The notes under the pieces are model-generated. The model was not told where the DNA came from and searched no databases. It saw nothing but the letters and a program-made list of their open reading frames with translations. From Bifidobacterium gallicum DSM 20093 = LMG 11596 (lineage in GTDB: Bacteria > Actinomycetota > Actinomycetes > Actinomycetales > Bifidobacteriaceae), in assembly GCF_000741205.1 (NCBI RefSeq), contig NZ_JGYW01000002.1, positions 186,001 to 250,000 of the forward strand: 64,000 bases of DNA, given 5' to 3'. A program made the position numbers and the translations under genes. Of this stretch, positions 1 through 8,767 are shown one piece after another (the stretch's first letter is position 1; every line of letters starts with the position of its first letter).

Positions 1-91
1 ATTCATCGATTCCACTCGCCCGCAGCATTCATCATGAACCAGGCGTATCTGCGAAACCGTATATGCAGCACGGCAGCCGGCAGATCCACGA

Positions 92-132
92 GCAGACTCA
101 CTGGCAGACTCACTGGCAGGCTTACTGGCAGG
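92..132. repeat. 12-bp tandem repeat, about 3.4 units
   Basis: Units GCAGACTCACTG at 92 and 104, a variant GCAGGCTTACTG at 116, then a partial GCAGG. It lies just downstream of the folA stop codon. No gene is recognisable in bases 1-140, which may belong to a neighbour cut off by the window edge. Confidence 0.6.
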
Positions 133-140
133 TAGTGGAA

Positions 141-827
141 TCACTCCCCTTCTTCATCACCATCGTGGTCCGCCCGCTGGTAGGTCACGAAACGGAACCG
201 GCCAATCGGCGAGTCGGGATTTGAAGGAGTCTTCCATCCGGATCCCTCGGCCACTTCCCACAAGCCGTCCTTGACCAATGGCGATATGGCTGGCGCATAC
301 GTATCGGCATCCACAGGCATGTCGATCTCGGTGATACAAATTTTGGAAGCCAACGGCAGCAATTGTTCAAAAAGCTGCGCGCCGCCAATCACCCAGATTT
401 CACTGCGGTCAAGCCCGTCGTCAGGAATCGCTTCCTGGCGGGCGATGTCGAGCGCGTCATCAATGTTGTCCACCACCACAGCGCCAGTGGCATCGAAATC
501 CTTGCTGCGCGAGACCACAATATTGTCACGGTTCGGCAGCGGACGGTACTTGGGATTCAACGCTTCCCAAGTGCGACGTCCCATAATGATTGGATGGGAA
601 ACAGTCAGCTCTTTGAAATGCTTGAGATCCTCAGGCAGATGCCAAGGCATGCCACCATTGAACCCGATGGCGCCGGGGCGCCCGTCGCGATCGAAGGCCT
701 CAGCCCAGATCATATTGAGCGAGAAAGTCTTGGGGAAATCATCACCCCAATCGTCCTCCAGCTCTTCCAGCCCGGCAAATCCGGGCACGGGTTCGTGATA
801 GCCACTGCGGCTACTGTCATGCTCCAT
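141..827 (-). CDS. folA: Dihydrofolate reductase
   Basis: Reduces dihydrofolate to tetrahydrofolate with NADPH in the cytoplasm, regenerating the cofactor oxidised by thymidylate synthase. The substrate-site segment W-H-L-P-E-D is at 62-67, with D67 the likely catalytic carboxylate. M-G-R-R-T-W (82-87) and V-I-G-G-A (146-150) are the usual NADPH-binding segments. At 228 residues it is longer than the common 160-190, because about 36 acidic, low-complexity residues precede the enzyme core. The ATG has AAGGAG 6 bases upstream, which supports the long form. It lies 212 bp downstream of thyA on the same strand, the classic thyA-folA pairing. The family call is firm; the role of the N-terminal extension is unknown. 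Confidence 0.95.
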   Translation of the reverse strand: MEHDSSRSGYHEPVPGFAGLEELEDDWGDDFPKTFSLNMIWAEAFDRDGRPGAIGFNGGMPWHLPEDLKHFKELTVSHPIIMGRRTWEALNPKYRPLPNRDNIVVSRSKDFDATGAVVVDNIDDALDIARQEAIPDDGLDRSEIWVIGGAQLFEQLLPLASKICITEIDMPVDADTYAPAISPLVKDGLWEVAEGSGWKTPSNPDSPIGRFRFVTYQRADHDGDEEGE

Positions 828-1039
828 TTCGACTCCTTGCGTATGCGCCTAATCGGGTCACAGTCTATTCATGGCTCGCGACGGGTCGCAATGATTATGC
901 ACATATGTTTCACAGGCAGCAAGAGTGCACCAACCAGTGTGGAAAGGGGGATGGCGGTTGTTTGGCGCACTACACCCCTTTCCGGTTGGGCTCTTGGCAA
1001 GTCATGTTGCCGCTGAGCCCATACCGCCACTGGCTGGCG

Positions 1040-1921
1040 TCACACGGCGATCGGCGCTTTGATTGTGGGATGGTACTGGTAATTCTGAATCGTGAAATCA
1101 TCCCAGTCATACTCGAACAGCGAGTCCGCCTTGCGAATCTCCAACTGCGGGTAAGGATACGGTTCTCGAGACAGTTGCTCCAACACCTGCTCCACATGGT
1201 TGTCGTAAATATGGCAGTCGCCGCCCGTCCATACGAACTCACCTGGCTCAAGCCCCGCCTGCTGGGCCATCATCATCGTGAGCATCGAATACGACGCGAT
1301 ATTGAACGGCACACCAAGGAACATGTCGCACGAACGCTGATACAACTGGCAACTGAGCTTGCCGTTGGCCACATAGAACTGGAACAGCGCATGGCACGGA
1401 GGCAACGCCATCTGCTCAACCTCGGCCGGGTTCCAAGCCGACACCACCATGCGGCGAGAATCAGGATTGGTGCGAATCAATTCAAGCACATTGCTGATCT
1501 GGTCAATCGTGCGATTGGGATCGTCTGCAGTTGGCGCCGGCCAGCTGCGCCACTGCACACCGTATACGGGTCCCAGATCACCGTGCTCATCGGCCCATTC
1601 ATCCCAAATATGCACATTGTGCTCCTGCAGCCAGCGCACATTACTCGAACCTTTAAGGAACCACAGCAATTCATAGGTGATGCCTTTCAGGAACACGCGT
1701 TTCGTGGTCAACAGCGGGAACCCCTGGGTCAAATCAAACCGCATCTGCTGTCCAAACAGCGAGATGGTTCCCGTTCCAGTCCGATCGGATTTGAGGTTGC
1801 CTTCCATCAAAATCTTGCGCAGCAAATCTTCATATGGCATCGGAATGTCAGTCTGAGGCCGCGCCGGCACGCGCGCACGAATGGCATCGAGTTCTTCTTG
1901 AGTCAGCATATCTTCAGTCAA
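1040..1921 (-). CDS. thyA: Thymidylate synthase
   Basis: Methylates dUMP to dTMP using methylene-tetrahydrofolate and releases dihydrofolate, which the downstream folA product recycles. The catalytic cysteine is C176 in P-P-C-H-A-L-F-Q-F. The N-terminal phosphate-binding arginine lies in S-D-R-T-G-T-G (45-51), and the [10 protein letters not shown] loop precedes the active site. It has 293 residues, about 30 more than the E. coli enzyme, mostly N-terminal. The longest frame starts at a TTG (1921) with no clear ribosome site; the ATG four codons later (1909) is a good alternative. A cluster of palindromic repeats begins about 100 bp upstream of the start. Confidence 0.95.
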   Translation of the reverse strand: MTEDMLTQEELDAIRARVPARPQTDIPMPYEDLLRKILMEGNLKSDRTGTGTISLFGQQMRFDLTQGFPLLTTKRVFLKGITYELLWFLKGSSNVRWLQEHNVHIWDEWADEHGDLGPVYGVQWRSWPAPTADDPNRTIDQISNVLELIRTNPDSRRMVVSAWNPAEVEQMALPPCHALFQFYVANGKLSCQLYQRSCDMFLGVPFNIASYSMLTMMMAQQAGLEPGEFVWTGGDCHIYDNHVEQVLEQLSREPYPYPQLEIRKADSLFEYDWDDFTIQNYQYHPTIKAPIAV

Positions 1922-2021
1922 CCATATTGCGCGGGCAATGGCACCGTCTCCTTCATATCCTCACCATTCCTCCTGCATCCTCTTACGTCCCCATACATCC
2001 CCGCAGCACCCTCTCCACCTT

Positions 2022-2229
2022 CCCGCACGTAAGCCAGTTACGTTACGTGCGGATTGGGACGTTGAGAACCCACGCGGGCACCACAGTGATAACCATTCTC
2101 ACCTTCCCGCACGTAACGTAATTGCGTTACGTGCGGGGAAGAAAACCGGGACACACAAGTTGAGAACGATTCCCAACTTCCTCCACCACTCCACCTTCCC
2201 GCACGTAAGCCAGTTACGTTACGTGCGGG
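2022..2229. repeat. Palindromic-repeat cluster 1 (3 copies)
   Basis: Copies of the 30-bp near-palindrome (10-base arms CCGCACGTAA and TTACGTGCGG around a variable 10-base centre) lie at 2022-2052, 2107-2137 and 2198-2229. The first and third have centre GCCAGTTACG. The second (CGTAATTGCG) is one base from a perfect palindrome. The cluster lies between the divergent starts of thyA and the osmC gene. Two Zur/Fur-box-like 15-mers, at 2087-2101 and 2161-2175, sit between the copies. Confidence 0.9.
2087..2175. promoter_or_regulatory. Two Zur/Fur-box-like 15-mers
   Basis: TGATAACCATTCTCA (2087-2101) and TGAGAACGATTCCCA (2161-2175) resemble the 7-1-7 inverted repeat bound by Fur-family regulators; actinobacterial Zur boxes are close to TGAAAATGATTTTCA. 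They are the only such sites in this cluster and lie 235-323 bp upstream of the osmC-family start, between palindromic repeats. Binding is an inference from sequence. Confidence 0.35.
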
Positions 2230-2409
2230 AAAGCCCCCCAAAAAAGCCCGACTCTGGACCGGCGGAAACTTGGCAGGTACGCCGCTTCGGCCACAAGATG
2301 AAGGCTGTGCGTGCGAAAACAGGCCTCAGGTCCTAGGATTGACAAGACGGGCATGGGCAGCAAGCGCACCCATGCTGAACACAGCGTCGCAGCACAATGA
2401 AGGAGTGAC

Positions 2410-2823
2410 ATGAGCGATAGAATTTGGGTGGAACGCAATAAAGACGGTTCGTGGGACGCCTTCAGCGATGACGGCGCACATATCAAATTCGGCAAAGGAC
2501 GTGGACAGTTCACGCCTGGAGACCTGATGAAAATCGCGCTCGCCGGCTGCGCGGCACTCTCCAGCCAATTCGCGATCGAATCGGCACTTGGTGAGGGTCA
2601 CGGCGCAACAATCGTGGTGGACGGCCGGTATGATGCCGAAACTGATTCGTACTTGAATTTTGAGGAGCACGTCCAGGTGGACGCGGTGGACGCGGGACTG
2701 TCTGACGAGGATGCCGAAAAACTCAAGAAGCGTATCACAGCCCACATCGACAAGGGCTGCACGGTCATGCATACGTACGAGCAGGAAACTCCTGTGCGCA
2801 TGGACGTTACGATCCGTCACTGA
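2410..2823 (+). CDS. OsmC/Ohr-family peroxiredoxin-like protein
   Basis: OsmC-family proteins reduce organic hydroperoxides with a pair of cysteines in the cytoplasm. Both are present: C47 in A-G-C-A-A-L and C117 in K-G-C-T-V-M-H-T. At 137 residues it has the usual family length. The start has GGAGTG about 6 bases upstream. It is monocistronic: divergent thyA lies on one side, and a strong hairpin separates it from the convergent universal stress gene. The name OsmC or Ohr cannot be fixed by eye, so no symbol is given. Confidence 0.88.
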   Translation: MSDRIWVERNKDGSWDAFSDDGAHIKFGKGRGQFTPGDLMKIALAGCAALSSQFAIESALGEGHGATIVVDGRYDAETDSYLNFEEHVQVDAVDAGLSDEDAEKLKKRITAHIDKGCTVMHTYEQETPVRMDVTIRH

Positions 2824-2910
2824 AAGACTGGAATTCTGAAATACTGAAAAAATTGTGTCGGGAGCCCGCCCTCCACGTCACTTTCCCGACACACTATTGA
2901 AGAAAATTTA

Positions 2911-2955
2911 GTGAGGCCCTGCCGAGTGCATTTACACACTTCAGCAGGGCCTCAC
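2911..2955 (-). terminator. Intrinsic terminator, 12-bp stem
   Basis: A perfect stem pairs GTGAGGCCCTGC (2911-2922) with GCAGGGCCTCAC (2944-2955). On the minus strand it is followed by TAAATTTTC, so it should end transcription of the universal stress gene. It may also stop reading from the OsmC gene. Confidence 0.8.
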
Positions 2956-3031
2956 CTTGCCGCCGGATTCCCCATCACGCACCGGCGGCCGTCTTTATTC
3001 TTGTGATTATTAGTATTTCTGTGGTTGCAAT

Positions 3032-4078
3032 TTAGCGGTCGTTGCCAGTATCCGACGCGTTTGGATCAATGGCTTGCTCCAATTCACGCGTTGCCTGATC
3101 GCTGGCACGTTCCACGGGAACTTCCTGAATGAGCTCATCAATGGAGACGGTTTCAACGACCTCTTCGACCACTTCAACGCTGGCAGCACGCGCTTCATCA
3201 GCTTCAACGTACTTGCGAGGCACCACATACACGGGAGATGCTGAATGCTGCAGCAGCCCCTGGCTTGTGGAATTGAGCAGCAACCCAGTGAATCCTCCGC
3301 GACCGCAGGAGCCGACAACCACGATATCGTGATTGCGGCTAGCCTTCGTCAGCGTGGCGACGGCATTGCCAGGAATAATGGACTTACGGATCTTCAAATC
3401 CGGATATTTCGCCATGATTGGGGCGATACGTTCGTCGAGTTCAGCTGTATACTTGGCGATCGTCTCAGCATCATCAGCATTTTTATTGGCTGGAACCGCG
3501 TAAATGACGTCGAGCTCAGCATCCCACTGATCAGAGAATGAAGCGGCAATATCAAGCGCCTTGATACCCCACTTGGTGTTGTCGGAACCCACGGCGACAC
3601 GAGTGATGTAATTGTTCAAGTGCAGCAGATTGCCCTCGTCATCGGTGTAGGGCACCACCACAATCGGGCAGTACGCATAAGCCGGCAAGCTCGAGCTCGT
3701 CGTACCCAGCAAACGCTCAGCCAAACCGCCCTTGCCGCGGTTGCCAATCACAATGAGATTGTAGTTGCGTGACAACTCCACAAACACCGAAGACGGATCG
3801 CCCGTCACAATGAGCGTTTGTGCATCCACACCCTGCTCGTTTGCGATGGCCTTGGCTTTCGACAGAATCTCCTGCGCGTCGTGATGCGCGGCATGATCGT
3901 CACCGACCGCCGTATACGAGGAGTCAAAAGAAACGGCAGCATAGCTGGGCAGGGAGTATGCACACACAATTTGCAGGGAGTACCCAGCATGCTTGGCATA
4001 GTTGGCGGCCCACCACGTAGCTTTGTAACTCGCGTGAGAACCATCGACTCCAACCAGAATCGTCTTGTCATTCACCAT
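3032..4078 (-). CDS. Universal stress protein, two tandem Usp domains
   Basis: Cytoplasmic ATP-binding UspA-family protein. Domain 1 spans about 5-145 and carries the full ATP motif G-x2-G-x9-G-T (G112, G115, G125). Domain 2 spans about 157-290 with G-S-C-G followed nine residues later by N instead of G, so its nucleotide loop is slightly degenerate. A 55-residue acidic tail (290-348) follows that is not part of the usual two-domain fold. The start is set by GGAGG 6 bases before the ATG. It is a single-gene unit with a strong terminator. The family is certain; the particular stress role is unknown. Confidence 0.93.
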   Translation of the reverse strand: MVNDKTILVGVDGSHASYKATWWAANYAKHAGYSLQIVCAYSLPSYAAVSFDSSYTAVGDDHAAHHDAQEILSKAKAIANEQGVDAQTLIVTGDPSSVFVELSRNYNLIVIGNRGKGGLAERLLGTTSSSLPAYAYCPIVVVPYTDDEGNLLHLNNYITRVAVGSDNTKWGIKALDIAASFSDQWDAELDVIYAVPANKNADDAETIAKYTAELDERIAPIMAKYPDLKIRKSIIPGNAVATLTKASRNHDIVVVGSCGRGGFTGLLLNSTSQGLLQHSASPVYVVPRKYVEADEARAASVEVVEEVVETVSIDELIQEVPVERASDQATRELEQAIDPNASDTGNDR

Positions 4079-4309
4079 GAGGACCTCCTAGACTGTGAGG
4101 CGCTTCAGCGCGCCACCTTCCTTAAGAATACATGCCTTCAACCATGAGGACCCGCGAGTCTGGCGGGAAAAACCCAAATATCAGCTCATGGTTTCAAGCT
4201 CACTAGGCACTATCAATAGCACAGCGGAACCTGAAGCATCAAGCATGCTTACAACATATGCGCAATTTTGAGTGCCAATATCCGGCGCAAAGCGCGGTCG
4301 TGAGCATAA

Positions 4310-4338
4310 CGAGAAAAACCCGCCCCCAAAGGGCGGGT
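4310..4338 (-). terminator. Terminator of the NlpC/P60 gene
   Basis: ACCCGCCC (4318-4325) pairs with GGGCGGGT (4331-4338) around a 5-base loop, and GGTTTTTCTC follows on the minus strand. It lies 75 bases after the stop codon. The rest of 4079-4412 shows no gene. Confidence 0.8.
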
Positions 4339-4412
4339 CAATCGTTATCAGCACAGAAAAACCTGTGCAGCAGCCTCAATAATAGCTCACGGCTTACCGG
4401 GGCTGGTATGCA

Positions 4413-5216
4413 TCACAGCACGCGACGAATGGCAAAGCCTCCATTGAACACGGCAGTGCTGGTTACCTGAGTGCCTTGCGCAGGATTCAGCGCGTTAATC
4501 ACCATGCCGTTGCCGATATAAATAGCCGCATGGCTACCGTTGGCAATAATATCGCCCGGTTGAGCCTGAGCCAGGCTCGGCACAGCGGTGCCGACGCCCA
4601 TCTGGGCACCCGAGGAATGCGGCAGGCTCACACCAAATTGGCTATACACCCACATCACAAAGCCGGAGCAATCCCAGCCTGCAGGAGTGGTGCCACCATA
4701 GACATACGGGGCGCCTTGGTACTGCATGGCCAAGCTCGCCACAGCAGCACCGTTACCACTGGTAGGAACAGCCGGAGCGGCTACGGCAGCCGGAGCTGGT
4801 TCAGCGGCAGGAGCCTGCTGAGTTTGCTCGGGTTGCTGGTTCAGCGATTCACGGGCCTGTGCGCGAGAAGCCGCGGCAGCAGCCTCTTCCTGGGCCTTGC
4901 GTTCCGCTTCAGCCTGAGCAGCAGCTGCGGCTGCAGCAGCCTCAGCTTCCTTCTCGGCCGTGGACTTGGTTTGAGGCACGTCGAGCTTTTCCACGCCACC
5001 CCAGTTTGAATCTTCATCAACACTGGTGGAGGAAGCCTCAACGTACAGATTCTTCTTGACGGTGTTTACCTTGGGGAACGAACGTGCCGAGGTAATCATT
5101 GACTCGGCATCATTTGCAGAGTCACTGGCAAATGCCGCAGGAACCGCTGCCGACGAAAGCGTCAGCGCAGCTGCACAAGCGGCAATCAGGGCAGAAAAAC
5201 GTTTCTTGGTATTCAT
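4413..5216 (-). CDS. Secreted NlpC/P60 peptidoglycan hydrolase
   Basis: Predicted exported endopeptidase that cuts peptide stems of peptidoglycan. Residues 1-30 are a signal peptide (K-K-R, a hydrophobic stretch, then A-F-A before S31). About 85-150 is an Ala/Glu/Gln-rich helical and Pro-Ala linker. The C-terminal NlpC/P60 domain (155-267) has the catalytic C183 in W-D-C-S-G-F and H229 in S-H-A-A-I-Y-I-G. A CHAP-domain protein gene lies directly upstream on the same strand, so the two probably work together on the wall. The start has GGTGG 7 bases before the ATG. A leader of about 200 bases separates the two genes. Confidence 0.92.
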   Translation of the reverse strand: MNTKKRFSALIAACAAALTLSSAAVPAAFASDSANDAESMITSARSFPKVNTVKKNLYVEASSTSVDEDSNWGGVEKLDVPQTKSTAEKEAEAAAAAAAAQAEAERKAQEEAAAAASRAQARESLNQQPEQTQQAPAAEPAPAAVAAPAVPTSGNGAAVASLAMQYQGAPYVYGGTTPAGWDCSGFVMWVYSQFGVSLPHSSGAQMGVGTAVPSLAQAQPGDIIANGSHAAIYIGNGMVINALNPAQGTQVTSTAVFNGGFAIRRVL

Positions 5217-5423
5217 CAGTGCACCACCATACCACGGACCTGTATCAAGGGGGTGGTCATCTTCTCATTTCACCCCGGTCCGAATGACATCGACACGTCA
5301 GTTGTCGAGTTTGCAATTACGTTCCCTTAGCGCCCGTCATATCGGAGACGGTACGGGGTCCGCAGCGTCAGTTTCGTTGATTTTTCTTGTATTTCCGACG
5401 ATGCGACATGGCCCGAATACCCT
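5217..5423 (-). promoter_or_regulatory. Possible structured leader of the NlpC/P60 gene
   Basis: About 200 non-coding bases precede the NlpC/P60 start. Read on the minus strand they contain GGGCGCTAAGGGAACG, a CGACA/TGTCG hairpin and a GGGGTGAAA segment that can pair with an upstream ACCCCG. Actinobacterial wall-hydrolase genes often carry c-di-AMP riboswitches, but the conserved blocks of that motif are not in the right order here. I record only a probable regulatory leader. Confidence 0.25.
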
Positions 5424-5449
5424 CGCAGGCACCACCACGGGTGCCTGCG
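5424..5449 (-). terminator. Hairpin after the CHAP gene
   Basis: A perfect 10-bp stem (CGCAGGCACC with GGTGCCTGCG) and 6-base loop lie 11 bases after the CHAP stop. There is no T-run on the minus strand (there is a GTTTT on the plus side), so its strength as a terminator is uncertain. Confidence 0.55.
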
Positions 5450-5460
5450 CGTTTTCGAGA

Positions 5461-6450
5461 TCAGTAGTGAATGTAAGAGAATTGTGCAGCTTCTTCGGCT
5501 GTGAACGTACGGTCGGAAATCACGCCAAGTCCCTTGACGTTCGATTCAGAAATCTTGATCGATCCGTCCTTATGCACTTCTTCCACCACAGCCACATGAC
5601 CGTAGTATCCCGAAGCTCCAGCTTGTCCTGGTCCGAATACGACCACATCGCCCTGTGCACGAGGCGTGCTGTCCACCCAATAGCCAAGAGCCTTGGCGGA
5701 GCTGCTCCACATGCGGGCATCACCAAAACCGGATCCGGTAGGCAGACCCAGCTGTGCACGACGCGTATACGCCCACCACGTGCATTGTCCGTAAGGATAG
5801 GAACGCGACGGGGTGTTGCCTGTCTCATGGTTCGGATTGAAGCCTTCCGGCAGCACGTCACGGTCTTGGTCCATGCGCTGGGCGACCACAGGATTGTTGG
5901 CCTGCGACTTGGAAAGATTGTCAAGCTCGGTCACTTCGTTGGACGAGCCAAGATTCCAATCAGCATTGTCTCCCTCGTCAGATGCTGAAGCGGATGGCAC
6001 CGTGGAACTCAATGATTCACGGAATTCCGAACGAGACGCGGCATCAGAGCCGATACGTGTGATTTGTGTTGTGGTGGTCGGATCATCGGCCAAAGGAAGC
6101 TGGTTGGCACGATTGGCGTTCGTCAACGCCAACGCGGTAGCCGCAGTGCCGACCAGTGCGGCAAGGGCCGTGGACGACAGCATCACGGTACGACGCTGGT
6201 TCGCCTTGGCCTGCAAGCGCAGGGCACGACGCGTCATCGGCGCAACTTCATTGAGTTTGGCGGCAAGAGCCACATTTACTTCGGGCAATACCGCTGCAAC
6301 CATTGAGTCAGCGGCTTCCGGGCGCGCCACATGGCGTCCGGTTTTGGTTGGCCGCGCCACATGCATAGCTTTGGCGGAATGCGCTCCATGCGTCCCAGAT
6401 CGGCTGATAGCGGCAGAACCACGACGGGCTTTGCTTGCTGCATGCCTCAT
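5461..6450 (-). CDS. CHAP-domain cell-wall amidase/endopeptidase, membrane anchored
   Basis: Predicted peptidoglycan hydrolase acting outside the membrane. A basic cytoplasmic segment of about 85 residues leads to one membrane helix (89-110). A Ser/Asp-rich spacer runs to about 215, then a CHAP domain (218-329) with C223 in G-Q-C-T-W-W, H285 in G-H-V-A-V-V-E and the acidic S-E-S-N segment near 302. The N-terminus is long for a signal anchor; no short secretory start is visible. It is followed by an NlpC/P60 hydrolase on the same strand. Hydrolase class (amidase or endopeptidase) cannot be told from sequence. Confidence 0.88.
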   Translation of the reverse strand: MRHAASKARRGSAAISRSGTHGAHSAKAMHVARPTKTGRHVARPEAADSMVAAVLPEVNVALAAKLNEVAPMTRRALRLQAKANQRRTVMLSSTALAALVGTAATALALTNANRANQLPLADDPTTTTQITRIGSDAASRSEFRESLSSTVPSASASDEGDNADWNLGSSNEVTELDNLSKSQANNPVVAQRMDQDRDVLPEGFNPNHETGNTPSRSYPYGQCTWWAYTRRAQLGLPTGSGFGDARMWSSSAKALGYWVDSTPRAQGDVVVFGPGQAGASGYYGHVAVVEEVHKDGSIKISESNVKGLGVISDRTFTAEEAAQFSYIHY

Positions 6451-6770
6451 AAAGAACTACTACTCCTCAAACGACAATAAAAACCGTAATCCACACCTCA
6501 CTAACTCGCCTGGTTCTCGAGGTGCACGACCACTAGCTGAACACACTACCCCATCGCCTTGAACGTGCCAACATCACAACGCCACATTCACAGACATCTC
6601 ACACACCTGTGTTCGACCCTCCACACATCCCAATACCATGGAAATAACGGCATTCCCCCATGCTTTTCTCAGGTTGGCTACGCTATTGCCGAACGTATCT
6701 TACGCATCCATCACACTTCGGCGTGTCACATGCCATCACCCCCCACCACAAAAATCATCATTCTCCTCTC

Positions 6771-7172
6771 CCCGCACGTAAGCCAGTTACGTTACGTGCG
6801 GGGAAGAAGAGGACAAGAAACCAGCGGAGAACTCAACGACGAAAAACGAACTCAACCTCCCTCTTTCCTTCCCGCACGTAAGCCAGTTACGTTACGTGCG
6901 GGCGGATAGCGCCCTTCCCCTGCCTGGAAACTCGCCAAATCCCCATCCCTCCCCGCACGTAAGGCAATTGCATTACGTGCGGACAGACACCAGCCCTCTC
7001 TATTCCCCTATCCCAGCAATTCCAGCAATCACCTTCCCTCCCGCACGTAAGCCAGTTACGTTACGTGCGGGAGGGGAGCTGGCAATAAGAAGGCCAAGAG
7101 GCAGAAACGAAAATAAGATCAGCCCATCCCTTCCCTACCGCCCCGCACGTAAGCCAGTTGCGTTACGTGCGG
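6771..7172. repeat. Palindromic-repeat cluster 2 (5 copies)
   Basis: Copies at 6771-6803, 6871-6902, 6952-6982, 7040-7071 and 7142-7172, all in the same orientation (centres GCCAGTTACG, GCCAGTTACG, GGCAATTGCA, GCCAGTTACG, GCCAGTTGCG). Spacing is irregular, 81-102 bp. The cluster fills the middle of the divergent region between the CHAP gene and serC; 6451-6770 shows no other feature. Confidence 0.9.
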
Positions 7173-7288
7173 ATAGACGGGGGTATGTTCTCGAAAAATA
7201 GAGAGACGACTCCATAGCGGCACACGTGCAGCGACCACCCACCTCTATATATTCACCCCTTATATAAAGGAGTTCTCAACTAGATATA

Positions 7289-7398
7289 CGGCTGAATTTC
7301 AGCCGCCCCATCGCCCCAGAACCAACTCACCGCACACCCTGCGACCAGATGGAGTTCTTGAATCAAGAAAATTGCGCCTTCAACTTTTCTTGTTGAAG
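7289..7398 (+). promoter_or_regulatory. Three inverted repeats in the serC leader
   Basis: CGGCTGAA and TTCAGCCG share a single central base (7289-7305). TTCTTG/CAAGAA around AAT spans 7355-7369. CTTCAAC/GTTGAAG with a 7-base loop spans 7378-7398. All lie within 180 bp upstream of serC and none looks like a terminator. They could be operator sites or leader structure controlling serC. Confidence 0.4.
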
Positions 7399-7463
7399 CA
7401 CGGCAATAACACCATTTTGGTCAACGTCACGCAATGATAACGGATCCTGACTAAGGTGAGAGC

Positions 7464-8603
7464 ATGTCCAATATTCAGATTCCGCAATCCATGCTCCCTG
7501 AAGACGGCCGTTTCGGCTCGGGCCCCACGAAGATTCGTGAGGCGCAAATGCAAGCGCTTAATGACGCCTTCCCGAGCGTCATCGGCACGTCTCATCGCCA
7601 AAGTCCCGTGAAACTCATCGTCGCGTCACTGCGTGAAGGCCTGCCTCAGTTCTTCTCACTGCCCGACGGATACGAAATCGCGCTTGGTAACGGCGGAGCT
7701 TCAGCGTTCTGGGAAATTGCCTGCGCCAATCTCATCTCGCGCAAGGCAGCGTGCGGTGTCTACGGCTCGTTCACCAAGAAGTTCGCAAAGTCGATCGAGA
7801 CCGCACCATTTTTGGAGAAGCCGGCTATTTTCGAGTGCGAACCAGGCGACTACCGCTTGCCTGAGTTCACCGAATATGCCGACAGCTATTGCTGGGCACA
7901 CAACGAAACGTCAACAGGCGTCGCGGCTCCCGTCCAACGCGTGGAGGGTAGCGAGCGCCAGAATGCGTTGACAATCATCGACGCCACGAGCGGCGCCGGC
8001 GCGTTGCCGATTGACATTTCCCAGACGGACGCCTACTACTTCTCCCCTCAGAAAGCGTTTGGCGCCGAGGGAGGCCTGTGGGTTTCAGTGCTGTCACCGG
8101 CTGCGATTGAGCGCGCCTACCATATTGAGGAAAGCGCAAGTCTTCCGGGAGCCGCGCGCTGGATTCCCCCATTCCTGTCGCTGACTTCAGCGCTGGAGAA
8201 CTCACGCAAGAACCAGACGCTGAACACGCCTGCTTTGGCCACGCTTATTCTCATGGACAACCAGGTCAAGTATCTCAATGAGCAGGGCGGCTTGCAGTGG
8301 GCGACGGAACGGTGCAAGCGTAGCGCTTCGATTCTGTATCGTTGGGCTGAGCAGAGCGAGTATGCAAGTCCGTTTGTCACGAATCCTGAGGCTCGGTCGA
8401 ACGCTGTGGTCACTGTTGATTTGGATGAATCCGTTTCCGACAACGCTGTGCTCGCCGCTCTGCGCGACAACGGCATTGTGGATGTCAACAGCTACCGCAA
8501 GTTGGGTCGTAACCAGTTGCGTATCGGCGTGTTCCCGTCCGTCGAACCGTCCGACGTGCGCGCGCTGACCGAGTGCATTGATTACGTTGTTGAGCATCTG
8601 TAA
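7464..8603 (+). CDS. serC: Phosphoserine aminotransferase
   Basis: Pyridoxal-phosphate enzyme converting 3-phosphohydroxypyruvate and glutamate to phosphoserine in serine biosynthesis. The 379-residue sequence is of the actinobacterial (mycobacterial-type) SerC. The PLP lysine is K197 in S-P-Q-K-A-F-G. G-N-G-G-A-S (75-80) is the phosphate-binding loop, and F-G-S-G-P-T-K near the N-terminus is typical. The start has AAGGTGAG 5-6 bases upstream. No serA or serB is adjacent. It stands alone between repeat clusters 2 and 3. Confidence 0.93.
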   Translation: MSNIQIPQSMLPEDGRFGSGPTKIREAQMQALNDAFPSVIGTSHRQSPVKLIVASLREGLPQFFSLPDGYEIALGNGGASAFWEIACANLISRKAACGVYGSFTKKFAKSIETAPFLEKPAIFECEPGDYRLPEFTEYADSYCWAHNETSTGVAAPVQRVEGSERQNALTIIDATSGAGALPIDISQTDAYYFSPQKAFGAEGGLWVSVLSPAAIERAYHIEESASLPGAARWIPPFLSLTSALENSRKNQTLNTPALATLILMDNQVKYLNEQGGLQWATERCKRSASILYRWAEQSEYASPFVTNPEARSNAVVTVDLDESVSDNAVLAALRDNGIVDVNSYRKLGRNQLRIGVFPSVEPSDVRALTECIDYVVEHL

Positions 8604-8672
8604 AGTGACGCTGTTCTGTAGCCGGCGCAGTGCGGTTGTGTGAACCGCTAGCTTAACAGCTGGAATGCAATC

Positions 8673-8711
8673 GACAAAGGCCGTGGGTTCATATAACCTG
8701 CGGCCTTTGTC
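8673..8711 (+). terminator. Hairpin after serC
   Basis: GACAAAGGCCG (8673-8683) pairs perfectly with CGGCCTTTGTC (8701-8711), and inner bases GGTT/AACC extend the stem. No long T-run follows. Confidence 0.6.
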
Positions 8712-8767
8712 ATGCCCAGTACCGTCACCGGCCTCCCGCACAACTCTCGCCCCCATCCTCCCTTCCT

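Noticed and set aside
5217-5423. c-di-AMP (ydaO-type) riboswitch upstream of the NlpC/P60 gene
   Set aside because: Fragments like GGGGTGAAA and GCTAA with CGTAA are present, but not in the order or spacing of the known motif. An Infernal search with the Rfam model would decide; a hit above threshold would revive the call.
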